Assembly: GCF_008123515.1 (NCBI RefSeq)
Contig: NZ_VSSR01000020.1
Location: 1 to 64,000 of the forward strand
Reading direction: 5' to 3'
DNA: 64,000 bases
From: Bradyrhizobium cytisi
GTDB taxonomy: Bacteria > Pseudomonadota > Alphaproteobacteria > Rhizobiales > Xanthobacteraceae
In this document: piece after piece, positions 55,031 to 63,713 of the stretch
Numbering within the stretch: the stretch's first letter is position 1
Layout: each line of letters begins with the position of its first letter
Made by a program: the position numbers and the translations under genes
Notes under the pieces: generated by a model
Told to the model about the DNA's origin: nothing
Seen by the model: only the letters and a program-made list of their open reading frames with translations
Database searches by the model: none

Positions 55031-55768
55031 CTATGACTGGACGAGATTGCGGCGATAGAGCGCCAGCAGGCGCTCCCAATGCCGCTCGGCGGCGTCGCGG
55101 TCATAGACCGGGCGCTTGGGAAAGGCGAAGCCGTGATGGGTCCCGGGATAGATCTCGACCTCGGCTTTCGCGCCGCTCATGCCCTGCTTGACCCTCTCGA
55201 TGATCTCGGTCGGCGCGTAGATGTCGGTCTCGGCGCAGGCGAAATAGAGCTCGGCCTTGGTCTTGCTCGCGGCGAGATGCGGGCTGTCGTCCTGATCGGT
55301 CGCGAGCTGCGTGCCGTAGACCGAGGCGGCCGCCTTGACGCGATCGGGGAAATGCGTGGCGGCGTTGACGGCATAACGGCCGCTCATGCAGTAGCCGACG
55401 GTGCCGATGATCTCAGTGTTCGCGGCCGTCTGGCCCTCGGCATAGGTGAGCAGCGCGCGCGTGTCGTCCATGATCATGGGAATCGTGAGCGAGCCCATCA
55501 GCGCGAACATGCGCTTGCGCTCCGGTGCGTTCGGATCGGCCGGCAGCGCGCCGAGCTCCATCACGCCGGAGCGGTAATAGAGGTTCGGCAGCATCACGTA
55601 GTAGCCCGATGTCGCGAGCCGGCGCGCCATGTCGCGCAGCTCTTCGCGGATCGCCGGCGCGTCCATGTAGAACAGGATGACCGGGAACGGTCCGGCGCGC
55701 TCGGGATGAACGATGAAGGTCGCGGTGTGGCCGTCCCTGGTGGGAATTGCGATCTGCTGCTCGATCAT
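55031..55768 (-). CDS. dienelactone hydrolase-family protein
   Basis: A 245-residue alpha/beta hydrolase with nucleophile Cys127 (GTVGYCMSG), acid Asp182 and base His in GTHHGFAF, the Cys-Asp-His triad of the family. Lack of catechol-degradation genes nearby means the dienelactone itself is not a safe substrate guess. It ends eight bases before lgt's start region on the same strand. Confidence 0.9.
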   Translation of the reverse strand: MIEQQIAIPTRDGHTATFIVHPERAGPFPVILFYMDAPAIREELRDMARRLATSGYYVMLPNLYYRSGVMELGALPADPNAPERKRMFALMGSLTIPMIMDDTRALLTYAEGQTAANTEIIGTVGYCMSGRYAVNAATHFPDRVKAAASVYGTQLATDQDDSPHLAASKTKAELYFACAETDIYAPTEIIERVKQGMSGAKAEVEIYPGTHHGFAFPKRPVYDRDAAERHWERLLALYRRNLVQS

Positions 55769-55952
55769 GTCTTGCGTTCCGCTTTGTGATTCTTGTTATG
55801 CAGGGACGTTGAATACGATTGCAAGGAAACCGGGGCATGACAAGGATACCACCGCGCGGCCCTTGAACCGGCCTCCGCGGATTGCCATTGTCTTATCCGC
55901 CGTTCGCGCAAAGTTTATCGCAGGCCGCCAAGAGACCGATCAGGAGACCGAC

Positions 55953-56204
55953 ATGACCCAGACCACCAACCGGTTTTTCGACGAGATCGGCCGCTTGATG
56001 AACGACGCCGCCGGAGCTGCTCAGGGCGCCAAGCGGGAGTTCGATACGGTGCTGCGCAATCAGGCCGAAAAATTCCTGCGCGACATGGATCTGGTCAAGC
56101 GCGAGGAGTTCGAGGCGGTCAAGGACATGGCCCGCCTCGCCCGCGAGGAGAACGAGGCCTTGAAGGCGCGTATCGCGGCGCTGGAGGCCAAGCTCGGCGG
56201 GTGA
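55953..56204 (+). CDS. ubiK: UbiK-like accessory protein (BMFP domain)
   Basis: An 83-residue helical protein. The C-terminal coiled coil KREEFEAVKDMARLAREENEALKARIAALEAKLG is the membrane-fusogenic (BMFP/UbiK) domain; the N-terminal half is amphipathic. UbiK aids ubiquinone synthesis under oxygen in E. coli. Naming is by family; activity here is inferred. Confidence 0.85.
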   Translation: MTQTTNRFFDEIGRLMNDAAGAAQGAKREFDTVLRNQAEKFLRDMDLVKREEFEAVKDMARLAREENEALKARIAALEAKLGG

Positions 56205-56337
56205 GGTCGCTTACCCTCCCCTGGAGGGTGGGAACCCGGGCGGGCAGCCCATTCTCCTTGTCATTTCTGCATCTTCCGGGTAAAAGCCCGGCAGTTCGTG
56301 GCCCCCGCACCCCTGGAGGCTTGCTGCGAACGATGCC

Positions 56338-56358
56338 ATGGGCCGCGCTGCGGCCCAT
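56338..56358 (+). promoter_or_regulatory. GC-rich hairpin in rplY leader
   Basis: Perfect stem ATGGGCCGC-GCT-GCGGCCCAT followed by TAACTTTT, 30 nt before the rplY start. It could be a terminator for the ubiK-like gene or an attenuator/binding site controlling rplY. Confidence 0.5.
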
Positions 56359-56387
56359 TAACTTTTGCAAAAACAAGGACTTAGACT

Positions 56388-57113
56388 ATGGCGACGACCG
56401 TCAAGGAATTGAAGGCGACCGCACGTCCGAAGAGCGGCAAGGGGGCCGCCCGGGCTGAGCGTCGCGCCGGGAAAGTGCCCGGAGTGATCTATGGCAACAA
56501 GCAGCCCCCGCTCCCGATCTCGGTTGACGATCGCGAACTGCGCCAGCGCATCCTCGCCGGCCGGTTCCTGACCACGCTGGTCGACATCGACCTCGAGGGC
56601 AAGAAGCACCGCGTGATTCCGCGCGATTATCACCTCGATCCGGTCAAGGACTTCCCGATCCATGTCGACTTCATGCGGCTCGGCGAAGGTGCCACCATCC
56701 GCATCAGCGTGCCTCTGCACGTGGTCAAGGCGGAAGGCTCGCCCGGCGTGAAGCGCGGCGGCGCCGTCAACATCGTCGCCCATGCGATCGAGCTCGAATG
56801 CGGCGTAGAGAGCATCCCGCAATACATCGAGGCCGATGTCGGCTCGCTCGAAATCGGTCACTCGCTGCATCTGGCAGACATCAAGCTGCCGGCCGGCGTC
56901 AAGGCGCTGACCCGCGAGGACGCGACCCTCGTCACCATCGTGCCGCCGTCCGGCTACGCCGAAGAGCAGAAGGCCGCGGCTGCGGCTGCTGCTGGTGGCG
57001 CGGCTCCGGCGGCTGGTGCAGCTGCTCCGGCGGCAGGTGCTGCTCCGGCTGCGGGTGCTGCTGCTCCGGCGGCCGCTGCCAAGGCTCCCGCCGGCGGCGA
57101 CAAGAAGAAGTAA
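56388..57113 (+). CDS. rplY: 50S ribosomal protein L25/general stress protein Ctc
   Basis: 5S rRNA-binding protein bL25, long (CTC) form of 241 residues: the N-terminal L25 domain (to about 95), the C-terminal TL5 beta domain (about 100-190), and an unusual tail of about 45 residues made of Ala, Pro and Gly (AAAPAAGAAPAAG) that ends KKK. The tail is low-complexity. In operon-like order with pth and ychF. Confidence 0.96.
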   Translation: MATTVKELKATARPKSGKGAARAERRAGKVPGVIYGNKQPPLPISVDDRELRQRILAGRFLTTLVDIDLEGKKHRVIPRDYHLDPVKDFPIHVDFMRLGEGATIRISVPLHVVKAEGSPGVKRGGAVNIVAHAIELECGVESIPQYIEADVGSLEIGHSLHLADIKLPAGVKALTREDATLVTIVPPSGYAEEQKAAAAAAAGGAAPAAGAAAPAAGAAPAAGAAAPAAAAKAPAGGDKKK

Positions 57114-57171
57114 TCTCTCATAGCTGGCGCGCGGTCTCTGATCGCGCGCCGAGCGAGGGGCGCGCCGCGTC

Positions 57172-57777
57172 ATGCGACTCTTTGTTGGGCTCGGCAATCC
57201 CGGCGCGAAATACGCACGTAACCGGCACAATATCGGCTTCATGGCCGTCGACGAGATTGCGCGGCGTCATGGTTTCGCACCATGGCGCCGTCGTTTTCAG
57301 GGTGAGACCTCGGAAGGCACGCTCGGCACTGAGCGCGTGATCCTGCTCAAGCCGATGACCTATATGAACGACTCCGGCCGCAGCGTTCAGGAGGCGGCGA
57401 GCTTCTTCAAGTTCGCGACCGGTGACGTCACGGTGTTTCACGACGAGCTCGAACTGCCGCCGGGCAAGGTTCGGGTGAAGATCGGCGGCGGCATTGCCGG
57501 ACATAACGGCCTGCGCTCGATCTCGGCGCATATCGGCAACGAGTATCGCCGTGTCAGGCTCGGCATCGGTCACCCCGGCGTCAAGGAGATGGTGCACGGC
57601 CATGTGCTGTCGGACTTCGCCAAAGCCGACAACGACTGGGTGATGACGCTCTGCGACGCGGTGGCCGAGCATGCCGCACTGATCGTCAAGGGCACGGACG
57701 CGACCTTCGCCAACAGGGTGCATCTTGCGATGCAGGCGAAGGGATTTTTGACCAAGGACGAGAACGGCAAGGAATAA
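57172..57777 (+). CDS. pth: peptidyl-tRNA hydrolase
   Basis: Frees tRNA from peptidyl-tRNA dropped by ribosomes. The 201-residue product shows [18 protein letters not shown] (Asn9, catalytic His19), Asp91 in [10 protein letters not shown] and [13 protein letters not shown]. It lies 58 bp after rplY and 5 bp before ychF. Confidence 0.96.
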   Translation: MRLFVGLGNPGAKYARNRHNIGFMAVDEIARRHGFAPWRRRFQGETSEGTLGTERVILLKPMTYMNDSGRSVQEAASFFKFATGDVTVFHDELELPPGKVRVKIGGGIAGHNGLRSISAHIGNEYRRVRLGIGHPGVKEMVHGHVLSDFAKADNDWVMTLCDAVAEHAALIVKGTDATFANRVHLAMQAKGFLTKDENGKE

Positions 57778-57782
57778 CGCTC

Positions 57783-58880
57783 GTGGGATTCAAATGCGGA
57801 ATCGTCGGATTGCCCAATGTCGGCAAGTCGACCTTGTTCAACGCGCTGACCGAGACGGCCGCGGCGCAGGCCGCGAACTATCCGTTCTGCACCATCGAGC
57901 CGAATGTCGGCGAGGTCGCGGTGCCGGATCCGCGGCTCGACAAGCTCGCGGCGATCGCCAAATCGGGACAGATCATTCCGACCCGGCTGACCTTCGTCGA
58001 CATCGCCGGCCTGGTGCGCGGCGCCTCCAAGGGCGAAGGCCTCGGCAACCAGTTTCTCGCCAACATCCGCGAGGTCGACGCCATCGCGCATGTCGTGCGC
58101 TGCTTTGAAGATTCCGACATCACCCATGTCGAGGGCAAGATCGCGCCGCTCGCCGACATCGAGACGATCGAGACCGAGCTGATGCTCGCCGATCTCGACA
58201 GCCTCGAGAAGCGCGTCGACAACCTCACCAAGAAAGCCAAGGGCAACGACAAGGACGCCAAGGAGCAGCTCGACCTCGTCAACCGCACGCTGGTACTGCT
58301 GCGCGAAGGCAAGCCCGCGCGCCTCGTCGAGCGCAAGGCGGAGGAGGAGCGCGCCTTCGGGATGCTCGGCCTGCTGTCGTCGAAGCCGGTCCTCTACGTC
58401 TGCAACGTCGAGGAAGGCTCTGCCGCGACAGGCAACGCCTTCTCCAAGGCGGTCGAAGAGCAGGCGGCGAAAGAGGGCGCGGTCGCCGTCGTCATCTCTG
58501 CCAAGATCGAATCCGAGATCGCCACGATCTCGCGTGACGAGCGCGCCGACTTCCTGGAGACGCTGGGTCTCGAAGAGGCCGGGCTCGATCGCCTGATCCG
58601 CGCCGGCTATACGCTGCTCGACCTCATCACCTATTTCACGGTGGGCCCGAAGGAAGCGCGCGCCTGGACCATCTATCGCGGCACCAAGGCGCCGGGCGCC
58701 GCCGGTGTGATCCACACCGATTTCGAGAAGGGCTTCATCCGCGCCGAGACGATTGCGTATGAGGATTACGTCGCGCTGAACGGTGAAGCCGGCGCCCGCG
58801 ATGCCGGCAAGCTGCGGCTCGAAGGCAAGGAATACGTTGTCGCCGATGGCGACGTGATGCATTTCCGGTTTAATACTTAG
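57783..58880 (+). CDS. ychF: redox-regulated ATPase YchF (OLA1 family)
   Basis: Obg-related P-loop ATPase of 365 residues. G1 is GLPNVGKSTLFN, G3 DIAGLVRGASKGEGLGN, and NVEE replaces the G4 NKxD as in YchF, which prefers ATP. A C-terminal TGS domain (about 280-365) follows. GTG start at 57783. It is the third gene of rplY-pth-ychF. Confidence 0.96.
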   Translation: MGFKCGIVGLPNVGKSTLFNALTETAAAQAANYPFCTIEPNVGEVAVPDPRLDKLAAIAKSGQIIPTRLTFVDIAGLVRGASKGEGLGNQFLANIREVDAIAHVVRCFEDSDITHVEGKIAPLADIETIETELMLADLDSLEKRVDNLTKKAKGNDKDAKEQLDLVNRTLVLLREGKPARLVERKAEEERAFGMLGLLSSKPVLYVCNVEEGSAATGNAFSKAVEEQAAKEGAVAVVISAKIESEIATISRDERADFLETLGLEEAGLDRLIRAGYTLLDLITYFTVGPKEARAWTIYRGTKAPGAAGVIHTDFEKGFIRAETIAYEDYVALNGEAGARDAGKLRLEGKEYVVADGDVMHFRFNT

Positions 58881-58890
58881 CGCGGGTTTC

Positions 58891-59016
58891 GTGCCCCGGA
58901 CGCTGCGCAGCGCTCTTGCGGTGCGCTGCAGAGCCGGGGCCCAGGAATCTTGATTGCGGATGCATGGGTCCCGGCACTGCGTCGCGTCATTTCATGCCGC
59001 GCCGCGTCCGGGACAC
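58891..59016. repeat. TGTCCCGGAC-type palindromic repeat, copy 4
   Basis: GTGCCCCGGACGCTGCGCAG at the left and GTCCGGGACAC at the right, with inner GAGCCGGGGCCCAGG and CATGGGTCCCGGCAC. Between convergent ychF and the DUF4282 gene. Confidence 0.75.
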
Positions 59017-59023
59017 GAGAGGC

Positions 59024-59320
59024 TCACCGCACCCCGCCGCCCTGGTCCCGGATCGCGCCGAGATGCTCGTTGATGCGGAACACGATCAGGATCAGTTCCG
59101 CGGCGATGCGCGAGAACACGATTCCGACGACGACGCCCGCGATCGACTCCAGCACGACCAGGAAGCCGGCGAACGGGCTGATGGCCATCGCGGTGAGACC
59201 GGCAAAAATTCCGGAGAGTCCGAACAGGCAGATCACGCCGATCACCAGCCAGTAGAAGGTCTTGATGATCGTCGGCGTGATGAAGCGGTCCCATTGAAAC
59301 AGGTCGCTGAATGAAAACAT
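59024..59320 (-). CDS. DUF4282-family membrane protein
   Basis: A 98-residue protein starting MFSFSDLFQWDRFITPTIIK. Two strong membrane spans (about 22-44 and 54-82) and the tail FRINEHLGAIRDQGG match DUF4282. Function unknown. A GGGGGAGAGAG Shine-Dalgarno directly precedes the ATG. Confidence 0.85.
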   Translation of the reverse strand: MFSFSDLFQWDRFITPTIIKTFYWLVIGVICLFGLSGIFAGLTAMAISPFAGFLVVLESIAGVVVGIVFSRIAAELILIVFRINEHLGAIRDQGGGVR

Positions 59321-59479
59321 CTCTCTCCCCCGGGCAAATGGCGCCCCCGACTGCGTCAATCCGACAATGAGGCAGGTCCGGCCCGACTCGCCGAATGTAG
59401 CACGAGCCATGCGGGCCGGCGGGTTGAGATTGCCGCAAAGTGCGGCCACAATCTGTCATTCCCGCAAAGCTTTCCCAAG

Positions 59480-59932
59480 ATGACCCTGACCTTCGAAGAT
59501 TTCCCGACCGGCCGGTATGGAACGTTCGGCCCGCGCCATGTCACCCGCGACGAGATCCTGGCTTTCGCCGCCGAGTTCGATCCGCAACCGATGCATCTGG
59601 ACGAAGAGGCCGCCAGCAAAAGCATGCTGCGCGGCCTGTCCGGCTCGGGCTGGCACCTCTGCTCGCTGATGATGCGGATGATGGCCGACGGTTTCATCAC
59701 CCGCGCCGCCTCGCTCGGATCGCCCGGCGTCGACGAGGTGCGCTGGCTGTCTCCTTTGAGGCCGGGCGACGACCTCATGCTCGATGTCGACGTCGTGGAA
59801 GCCCGGACCTCGAAGAGCAGGCCGAATCTCGGCATCGTCAAGTTCAAATGCACGATGCGCAACGGCAGGGGCGAAGCCCTGTGCGAGATGACCTCGCCGA
59901 TCCTGATCGAGCGGCGCGCGGGAGCGGTCTGA
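59480..59932 (+). CDS. MaoC-family dehydratase
   Basis: A 150-residue hotdog protein of the (R)-hydratase type. AAEFDPQPMHLDEEAA holds the Asp/His hydratase site, followed by GSGWHLCSLMMRMM. Such proteins hydrate enoyl-CoAs. It is coupled to the next MaoC gene by TGATG; the pair may form a heterodimeric hydratase. Confidence 0.9.
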   Translation: MTLTFEDFPTGRYGTFGPRHVTRDEILAFAAEFDPQPMHLDEEAASKSMLRGLSGSGWHLCSLMMRMMADGFITRAASLGSPGVDEVRWLSPLRPGDDLMLDVDVVEARTSKSRPNLGIVKFKCTMRNGRGEALCEMTSPILIERRAGAV

Positions 59933-60411
59933 TGCCATTCTTCGAGGAGATCGAGATCGGCCATCGCCGCGACATCGGCGCCTACACTTTCACGGCGGAG
60001 TCGATCAAGACGTTCGCGGCGAATTTCGATCCGCAGCGTTTCCACCTTGATGAGGAGGAGGGCAAGAACTCGCTGTTCGGCGGGCTTGCGGCGTCGGGCT
60101 GGCATGTCGGCTCGGCCTGCATGAGCCTGCTTGTCGCCGACGGCCAGCGTCTGGCGCGTGAAGCCGCAGCGCGTGGCGAGGAGGTCGCGGTGTGGGGGCC
60201 GTCACCAGGCTTTCGCGACCTGCGCTGGATCAAGCCGGTGCTGGCCGGCGACACCATCAGCTATTCCAACGTCGTCATCGACAAGCGCACCTCCGCCTCG
60301 CGCCCAGGCTGGGGCATCCTGACCGCCCGCACCACCGGCACCAACCAGCGTGGCGAAGAGGTCTATTCCATCACCGCCAGCGCCTTCGTGCCGATGCGGC
60401 AGGGCGGTTAG
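59932..60411 (+). CDS. MaoC-family dehydratase
   Basis: A 159-residue second hotdog subunit; AANFDPQRFHLDEEEG carries the same Asp/His pattern, and GWHVGSACMSLLV the helix. Similar in length and layout to the first, so likely a duplication. CoA substrate unknown. Confidence 0.9.
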   Translation: MPFFEEIEIGHRRDIGAYTFTAESIKTFAANFDPQRFHLDEEEGKNSLFGGLAASGWHVGSACMSLLVADGQRLAREAAARGEEVAVWGPSPGFRDLRWIKPVLAGDTISYSNVVIDKRTSASRPGWGILTARTTGTNQRGEEVYSITASAFVPMRQGG

Positions 60412-60612
60412 ACCAGTTCCAGGATGAACGGCCGAAATCGGCTCGCGAGTGTTGCCCGCGCGCTATGGACGCGATTCTGGGCTGCTGCCATAAGCCTCGG
60501 CGAGATGGCCGGTCCTTGCGAAGCAGTTACCGGAACCATCGAGTTGCTAACCAATTATGAACCTGTCGCTGTCTATTTGAACGAACTGGGCGGAGTACAG
60601 GGGACGAGCACG

Positions 60613-60759
60613 ATGGCAGACCGCGGCGCACTCAAGCTGGTTGGATTTATCTTCGCGACCGCGACACTGGCCGTGATGCTGGCTGCCGGCATGGTGGTGA
60701 AGGGCTATGCCGACGGCGCCTACACCCTGGAAGCCTCGAGCATCGACGCGAGCCGTTAA
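60613..60759 (+). CDS. small single-span membrane protein
   Basis: A 48-residue protein MADRGALKLVGFIFATATL... with one hydrophobic span (about 8-30) and a polar C-terminus. CAGGGGACGAG precedes the ATG. Supported by start site and span only; no known family. Confidence 0.55.
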   Translation: MADRGALKLVGFIFATATLAVMLAAGMVVKGYADGAYTLEASSIDASR

Positions 60760-60824
60760 GAGCTCGTTAACTCCGCGGGGCCACGAAGTGGCCTCCGCGC
60801 GGTGCCGCGACACGGCCTCCGCCC

Positions 60825-60962
60825 TCAGCGGCTATAGACGAACGCCAATATCGCGATCGCAACCGCTAGCAATCCGACAAAGCGCAGCATGATGGTCCCG
60901 AACTGGTTCGGCGCGGGCCGCAGCGGTATCGGGTCCGTGTTTTCGGGCCGAATGCTTTCCAT
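60825..60962 (-). CDS. small C-terminally anchored membrane protein
   Basis: A 45-residue protein with a polar, proline-rich first half (MESIRPENTDPIPLRPAPNQ) and one C-terminal span (about 25-43) ending VYSR. Convergent with the small gene at 60613. No known family. Confidence 0.5.
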   Translation of the reverse strand: MESIRPENTDPIPLRPAPNQFGTIMLRFVGLLAVAIAILAFVYSR

Positions 60963-61051
60963 CTGAAAATATCCCCGGGCCCGGCCGCAAAGGCTGCGGG
61001 CGCTTGGCATTGGTCGGTGCGAGGGCGGGGAGGGTTCAATAGCGCACTCTC

Positions 61052-61181
61052 GTGTCCCGGACGCGCAGCAGCGCCTTAGCGCTGCTGCGCAGAGCCGGGA
61101 CCCATCGTGACGCGCGTTCCGTATTAACGTGGGCCCCGGCTCTGCGACGCGTCACTGCGTGCCGCATCGCGTCCGGGGCAC
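61052..61181. repeat. TGTCCCGGAC-type palindromic repeat, copy 5
   Basis: Left GTGTCCCGGACGCGCAGCAG, right GCGTCCGGGGCAC, with inner GCAGAGCCGGGACCCAT and GGGCCCCGGCTCTGC. The best-preserved member of the family here. Confidence 0.8.
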
Positions 61182-61201
61182 GAGAGCGGCACCCCCGAAT
61201 C

Positions 61202-61233
61202 AAAACCGCCGCGTCCCGTCCGGAACGCGGCGG
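61202..61233 (-). terminator. rho-independent terminator
   Basis: Read on the minus strand: CCGCCGCGT / ACGCGGCGG stem (61225-61233 with 61206-61214) and a TTTTG tail (61201-61205), 20 bp after the stop of the gene at 61255. Confidence 0.8.
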
Positions 61234-61254
61234 CTGTGATGACTGGTGCTGCGA

Positions 61255-61680
61255 TCAGCTGTTGCGCAGGCCGTCGGCGGCGCGTTTCCACTGGGAGACG
61301 TTGTCGGCGATCATGCGGGTCGACTTCATCGCGGCCTGGCTGAGCTGGGCGTAGCCCGAGATCTCGCGCTGGACGCGCTGGCCTTCGGCATGCAGCAGGT
61401 CGCGCAGGCTCTCGAGCTCGGAGATCAGATTCTCGATCTCGGCGAGCGAGGTGCCGGCGACGCGCTGGATCAGCGAGTTGACGTTGGTGACGGTGGCTTC
61501 CGCGCTCGGATCGAGCGGCGGCGCGTCGGTGGTGGTGGTCGCGGCCGGCCGGCGCAGATAGGCGATGTCGTTGCGGACGAAATCGCGGATGCCGGCTTCG
61601 ACTTCCGTCACGGCGGCGAGGTTGGTGTCGACCGTCTCGGTCTCGGTGGTCTCGGTCTTTTCCGGACGCATGGCGTTCAT
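61255..61680 (-). CDS. helical protein of unknown function
   Basis: A 141-residue protein starting MNAMRPEKTETTETETVD. A Thr/Glu-rich start is followed by two helical stretches (VTNVNSLIQRVAGTSLAEIENLISELESLRDLLHAEG and QREISGYAQLSQAAMKSTRMIADNV) suited to a coiled coil. No signal peptide; phasin-like shape possible but unproven. It ends at a clear terminator. Confidence 0.7.
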   Translation of the reverse strand: MNAMRPEKTETTETETVDTNLAAVTEVEAGIRDFVRNDIAYLRRPAATTTTDAPPLDPSAEATVTNVNSLIQRVAGTSLAEIENLISELESLRDLLHAEGQRVQREISGYAQLSQAAMKSTRMIADNVSQWKRAADGLRNS

Positions 61681-61852
61681 CGTTATTCCCCTGTTCGCGT
61701 TGAGCGCAGCGCGAGTGTCCCCCGCACGACGATGGGTGTCAGGCCGGTGCATGAGGGCGTCCGATTTTGACCGCAACGGGGCCGAGATGCGGCAAGGGCG
61801 GACCATTCGGGGGTTTTGCCGTGGCGTATGGTTACGGGATTCTAAAGATGGC

Positions 61853-62770
61853 TCACCAGCTCTTCTTGAAGCCCGCGGTCAGGCTCTTGTTGATCGCGCC
61901 TTGCGAGGTCTCGCCGACCGAACCGGAGACGGTGACGTTGTCGAACAGCTTCTGCTCGGCGCCGAACTTGCGCAGCCATTTGTCGTCGGTGGTCGACATG
62001 GTCTGGCCGGCGGTGATGCTGGTACCGGTGTCGACGATCGTGACCTTGGCGGACTGGTCAGTCTCGTAATTGCGGGTGATGTGGCCGCCGACGCCGGGCA
62101 GCGCCGTGGTGCCTTGCTGGTTGACGCTGTAGCCGTTCTGGAGCGTCAGCGCATAATCGCCCGACAGCGGCACCGATTTGGTCAGCGACGCGCCAAGCTT
62201 GCTCTGCTCGGCGCCGGGATCGACGCGGGCTTCGACCGCAGTCTTGTCCCACACGGGGCCTGCGCCCGGCGCGGTCGCGGTGGCCCAAGCGCTGCCGGAG
62301 GATTGCGGCAGGTTGCCGCCATTAGCGGCCTTCTGCGCCATCAGCTCCGACATCGTGGTCGGCTCTTTCGCCACCGTCATGTCGGCGCCGATCCGGGTGT
62401 CCCAGAATGAGGACACCGACTGCTTCACGGTCACGGCCGAGGAGCCGTTCGCGTTGGCATTGGTCGACCAGTTGATGCCGTTGTTGGCGGCGGCCTGCGC
62501 GCGCTTCTTGGCGGCGATGAGGTCGTTGAGCGTGCCGGCGTCGATGGCGAGCTGGCTCCAGTCGAGCTTGTCGACATCGATGCCTTTGAGCACGTCGGGG
62601 TCGTTGACATCGGCGGTCTCGGCGGCGTCGGCCTCCTCGTCTGGCGCGGTCGCGGCGGGGGCAGGGGAGAAGGGCGGGATGATCTGTGCCGGGGCTATCA
62701 CCACCGAGCCGAAAATGAATGCGGCCGCCAGCGGCAGCCGGATCCAGCCAAAACCTGTCGAGAATTCCAT
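61853..62770 (-). CDS. exported protein of unknown function
   Basis: A 305-residue protein starting MEFSTGFGWIRLPLAAAF with a signal peptide (cut near VIAPAQ). An acidic segment (DEEADAAETADVNDPDV) precedes a Ser/Thr/Gly-rich body, and the C-terminal half (VPLSGDYALTLQNGYSV ... NVTVSGSVGETSQGAINKSLTAGFKKSW) has alternating strands ending in Trp, like an outer-membrane or autotransporter-like fold. No family named. The start ATG 62770 was chosen to begin the signal peptide. Confidence 0.7.
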   Translation of the reverse strand: MEFSTGFGWIRLPLAAAFIFGSVVIAPAQIIPPFSPAPAATAPDEEADAAETADVNDPDVLKGIDVDKLDWSQLAIDAGTLNDLIAAKKRAQAAANNGINWSTNANANGSSAVTVKQSVSSFWDTRIGADMTVAKEPTTMSELMAQKAANGGNLPQSSGSAWATATAPGAGPVWDKTAVEARVDPGAEQSKLGASLTKSVPLSGDYALTLQNGYSVNQQGTTALPGVGGHITRNYETDQSAKVTIVDTGTSITAGQTMSTTDDKWLRKFGAEQKLFDNVTVSGSVGETSQGAINKSLTAGFKKSW

Positions 62771-62822
62771 GACCTTGCCCGCGAGCCCAGTTCGCGCACA
62801 GGATGCGGCGCTATCGTCGCAA

Positions 62823-62852
62823 AATTGTGGCGCCAAGAATTGTGGCGCCAAG
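62823..62852. repeat. two 15-bp direct repeats containing TGGCGCCA
   Basis: AATTGTGGCGCCAAG occurs twice head to tail, each with the palindrome TGGCGCCA, 50-80 bp upstream of the exported-protein start on the minus strand. Regulator binding is possible. Confidence 0.55.
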
Positions 62853-62998
62853 AATGCCGAACCAACGGGCCGCGCACAAGACGCGCGCGCCCGATGACGA
62901 GCATCTCCACAAAAGCGTCCGGCGGGGCTGGAGGCCGGAACGCGTCGCGGGAGCATCAATCGACCGGTCCCGCATTGCGGAGCCCGTTGGTGTCTCCC

Positions 62999-63439
62999 TC
63001 AGCCGACGCCGGTCATCTTCGGCAGATGAATGGCGCGACCGAGTGCCTGCTCGACCAGGTCAAAAGTGTCGACCAGCACGCGCATGCTGATGAGACGGTC
63101 CGCCCTGAACTGGGCGAACTGCGCGACGCGCAAGCTGATCGGCTTGTCGGAGTCCAGCGCGGTGAGCGAATAGCGCAGCATCGAGGCGGCGGAATCGACG
63201 CCCAGCATGATGCTCTCGCGCTCGAAGCGGCGGACGCGGAAATTGTCGGCGAGCTGGCGGATGACCTGGAGCACGGCCGCCTTGCCCTGGCGCGCGCCGA
63301 GGAACGGAAACATGTCGATCGGGCCATAGATCGCCCACTCGACGTCCTCGTCGATCAGGGCCTTGATGTCCTCGAAATGCCGGTCGTTGATCGCGCGGTG
63401 CAACGCACGCGAGAAACGCCAGAGGCTGTGCTCTGTCAT
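62999..63439 (-). CDS. SnoaL/NTF2-like protein
   Basis: A 146-residue protein starting MTEHSLWRFSRALHRAINDRHFEDIKALIDEDVEWAIYGP, typical of the NTF2/SnoaL cone fold. The central VRRFERESIMLGVDS and MLRYSLTALDSDK are strand-rich. Enzyme or ligand role unknown. It is preceded by the leader element at 63475-63496. Confidence 0.8.
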   Translation of the reverse strand: MTEHSLWRFSRALHRAINDRHFEDIKALIDEDVEWAIYGPIDMFPFLGARQGKAAVLQVIRQLADNFRVRRFERESIMLGVDSAASMLRYSLTALDSDKPISLRVAQFAQFRADRLISMRVLVDTFDLVEQALGRAIHLPKMTGVG

Positions 63440-63474
63440 TTTGGGGCGTCCTGAAACTGGCTTGCAGAAAAACG

Positions 63475-63496
63475 GAAAACAACCCCATGCACAGTA
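63475..63496 (-). promoter_or_regulatory. shared leader element, copy 2
   Basis: Reverse complement of 7923-7944, all 22 nt identical. The ATG within (63488-63486) opens MGLFSVFL, matching MGLFSTFL of the first copy, but continues in another frame through the start of the NTF2-like gene. Distance to that gene's ATG is 49 nt. See 7923. Confidence 0.55.
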
Positions 63497-63655
63497 AGGC
63501 GCGAGGCGGCTGCTCAATTCATTCGTGTACAAACAAAATAACCGTGATCTGCGAAAATGCAAATCACGATTTTGCAATGCACAATTGAGCGCACATTGTG
63601 AGATTTACAACAGAACCCCGTAATTTTACCGGGAGTCGGGTCGGTCCTCGTGTCG

Positions 63656-63680
63656 GGAACCCGAACCCGCCACATCAGTT
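63656..63680 (+). promoter_or_regulatory. possible EcfG-type general stress promoter
   Basis: GGAAC (63656-63660), 16 bases, then AGTT (63677-63680), against the alphaproteobacterial EcfG pattern GGAAC-N16/17-CGTT; one mismatch. It lies 34 bp before the ATG of the gene at 63714. Confidence 0.35.
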
Positions 63681-63713
63681 GAGACGCTGACACCGCATCC
63701 GGAGACATCGCTC

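Noticed and set aside
60756..60770. CtrA-like site TTAA-N7-TTAA
   Set aside because: It overlaps a stop codon and lies between convergent genes, with no promoter to control; likely chance.
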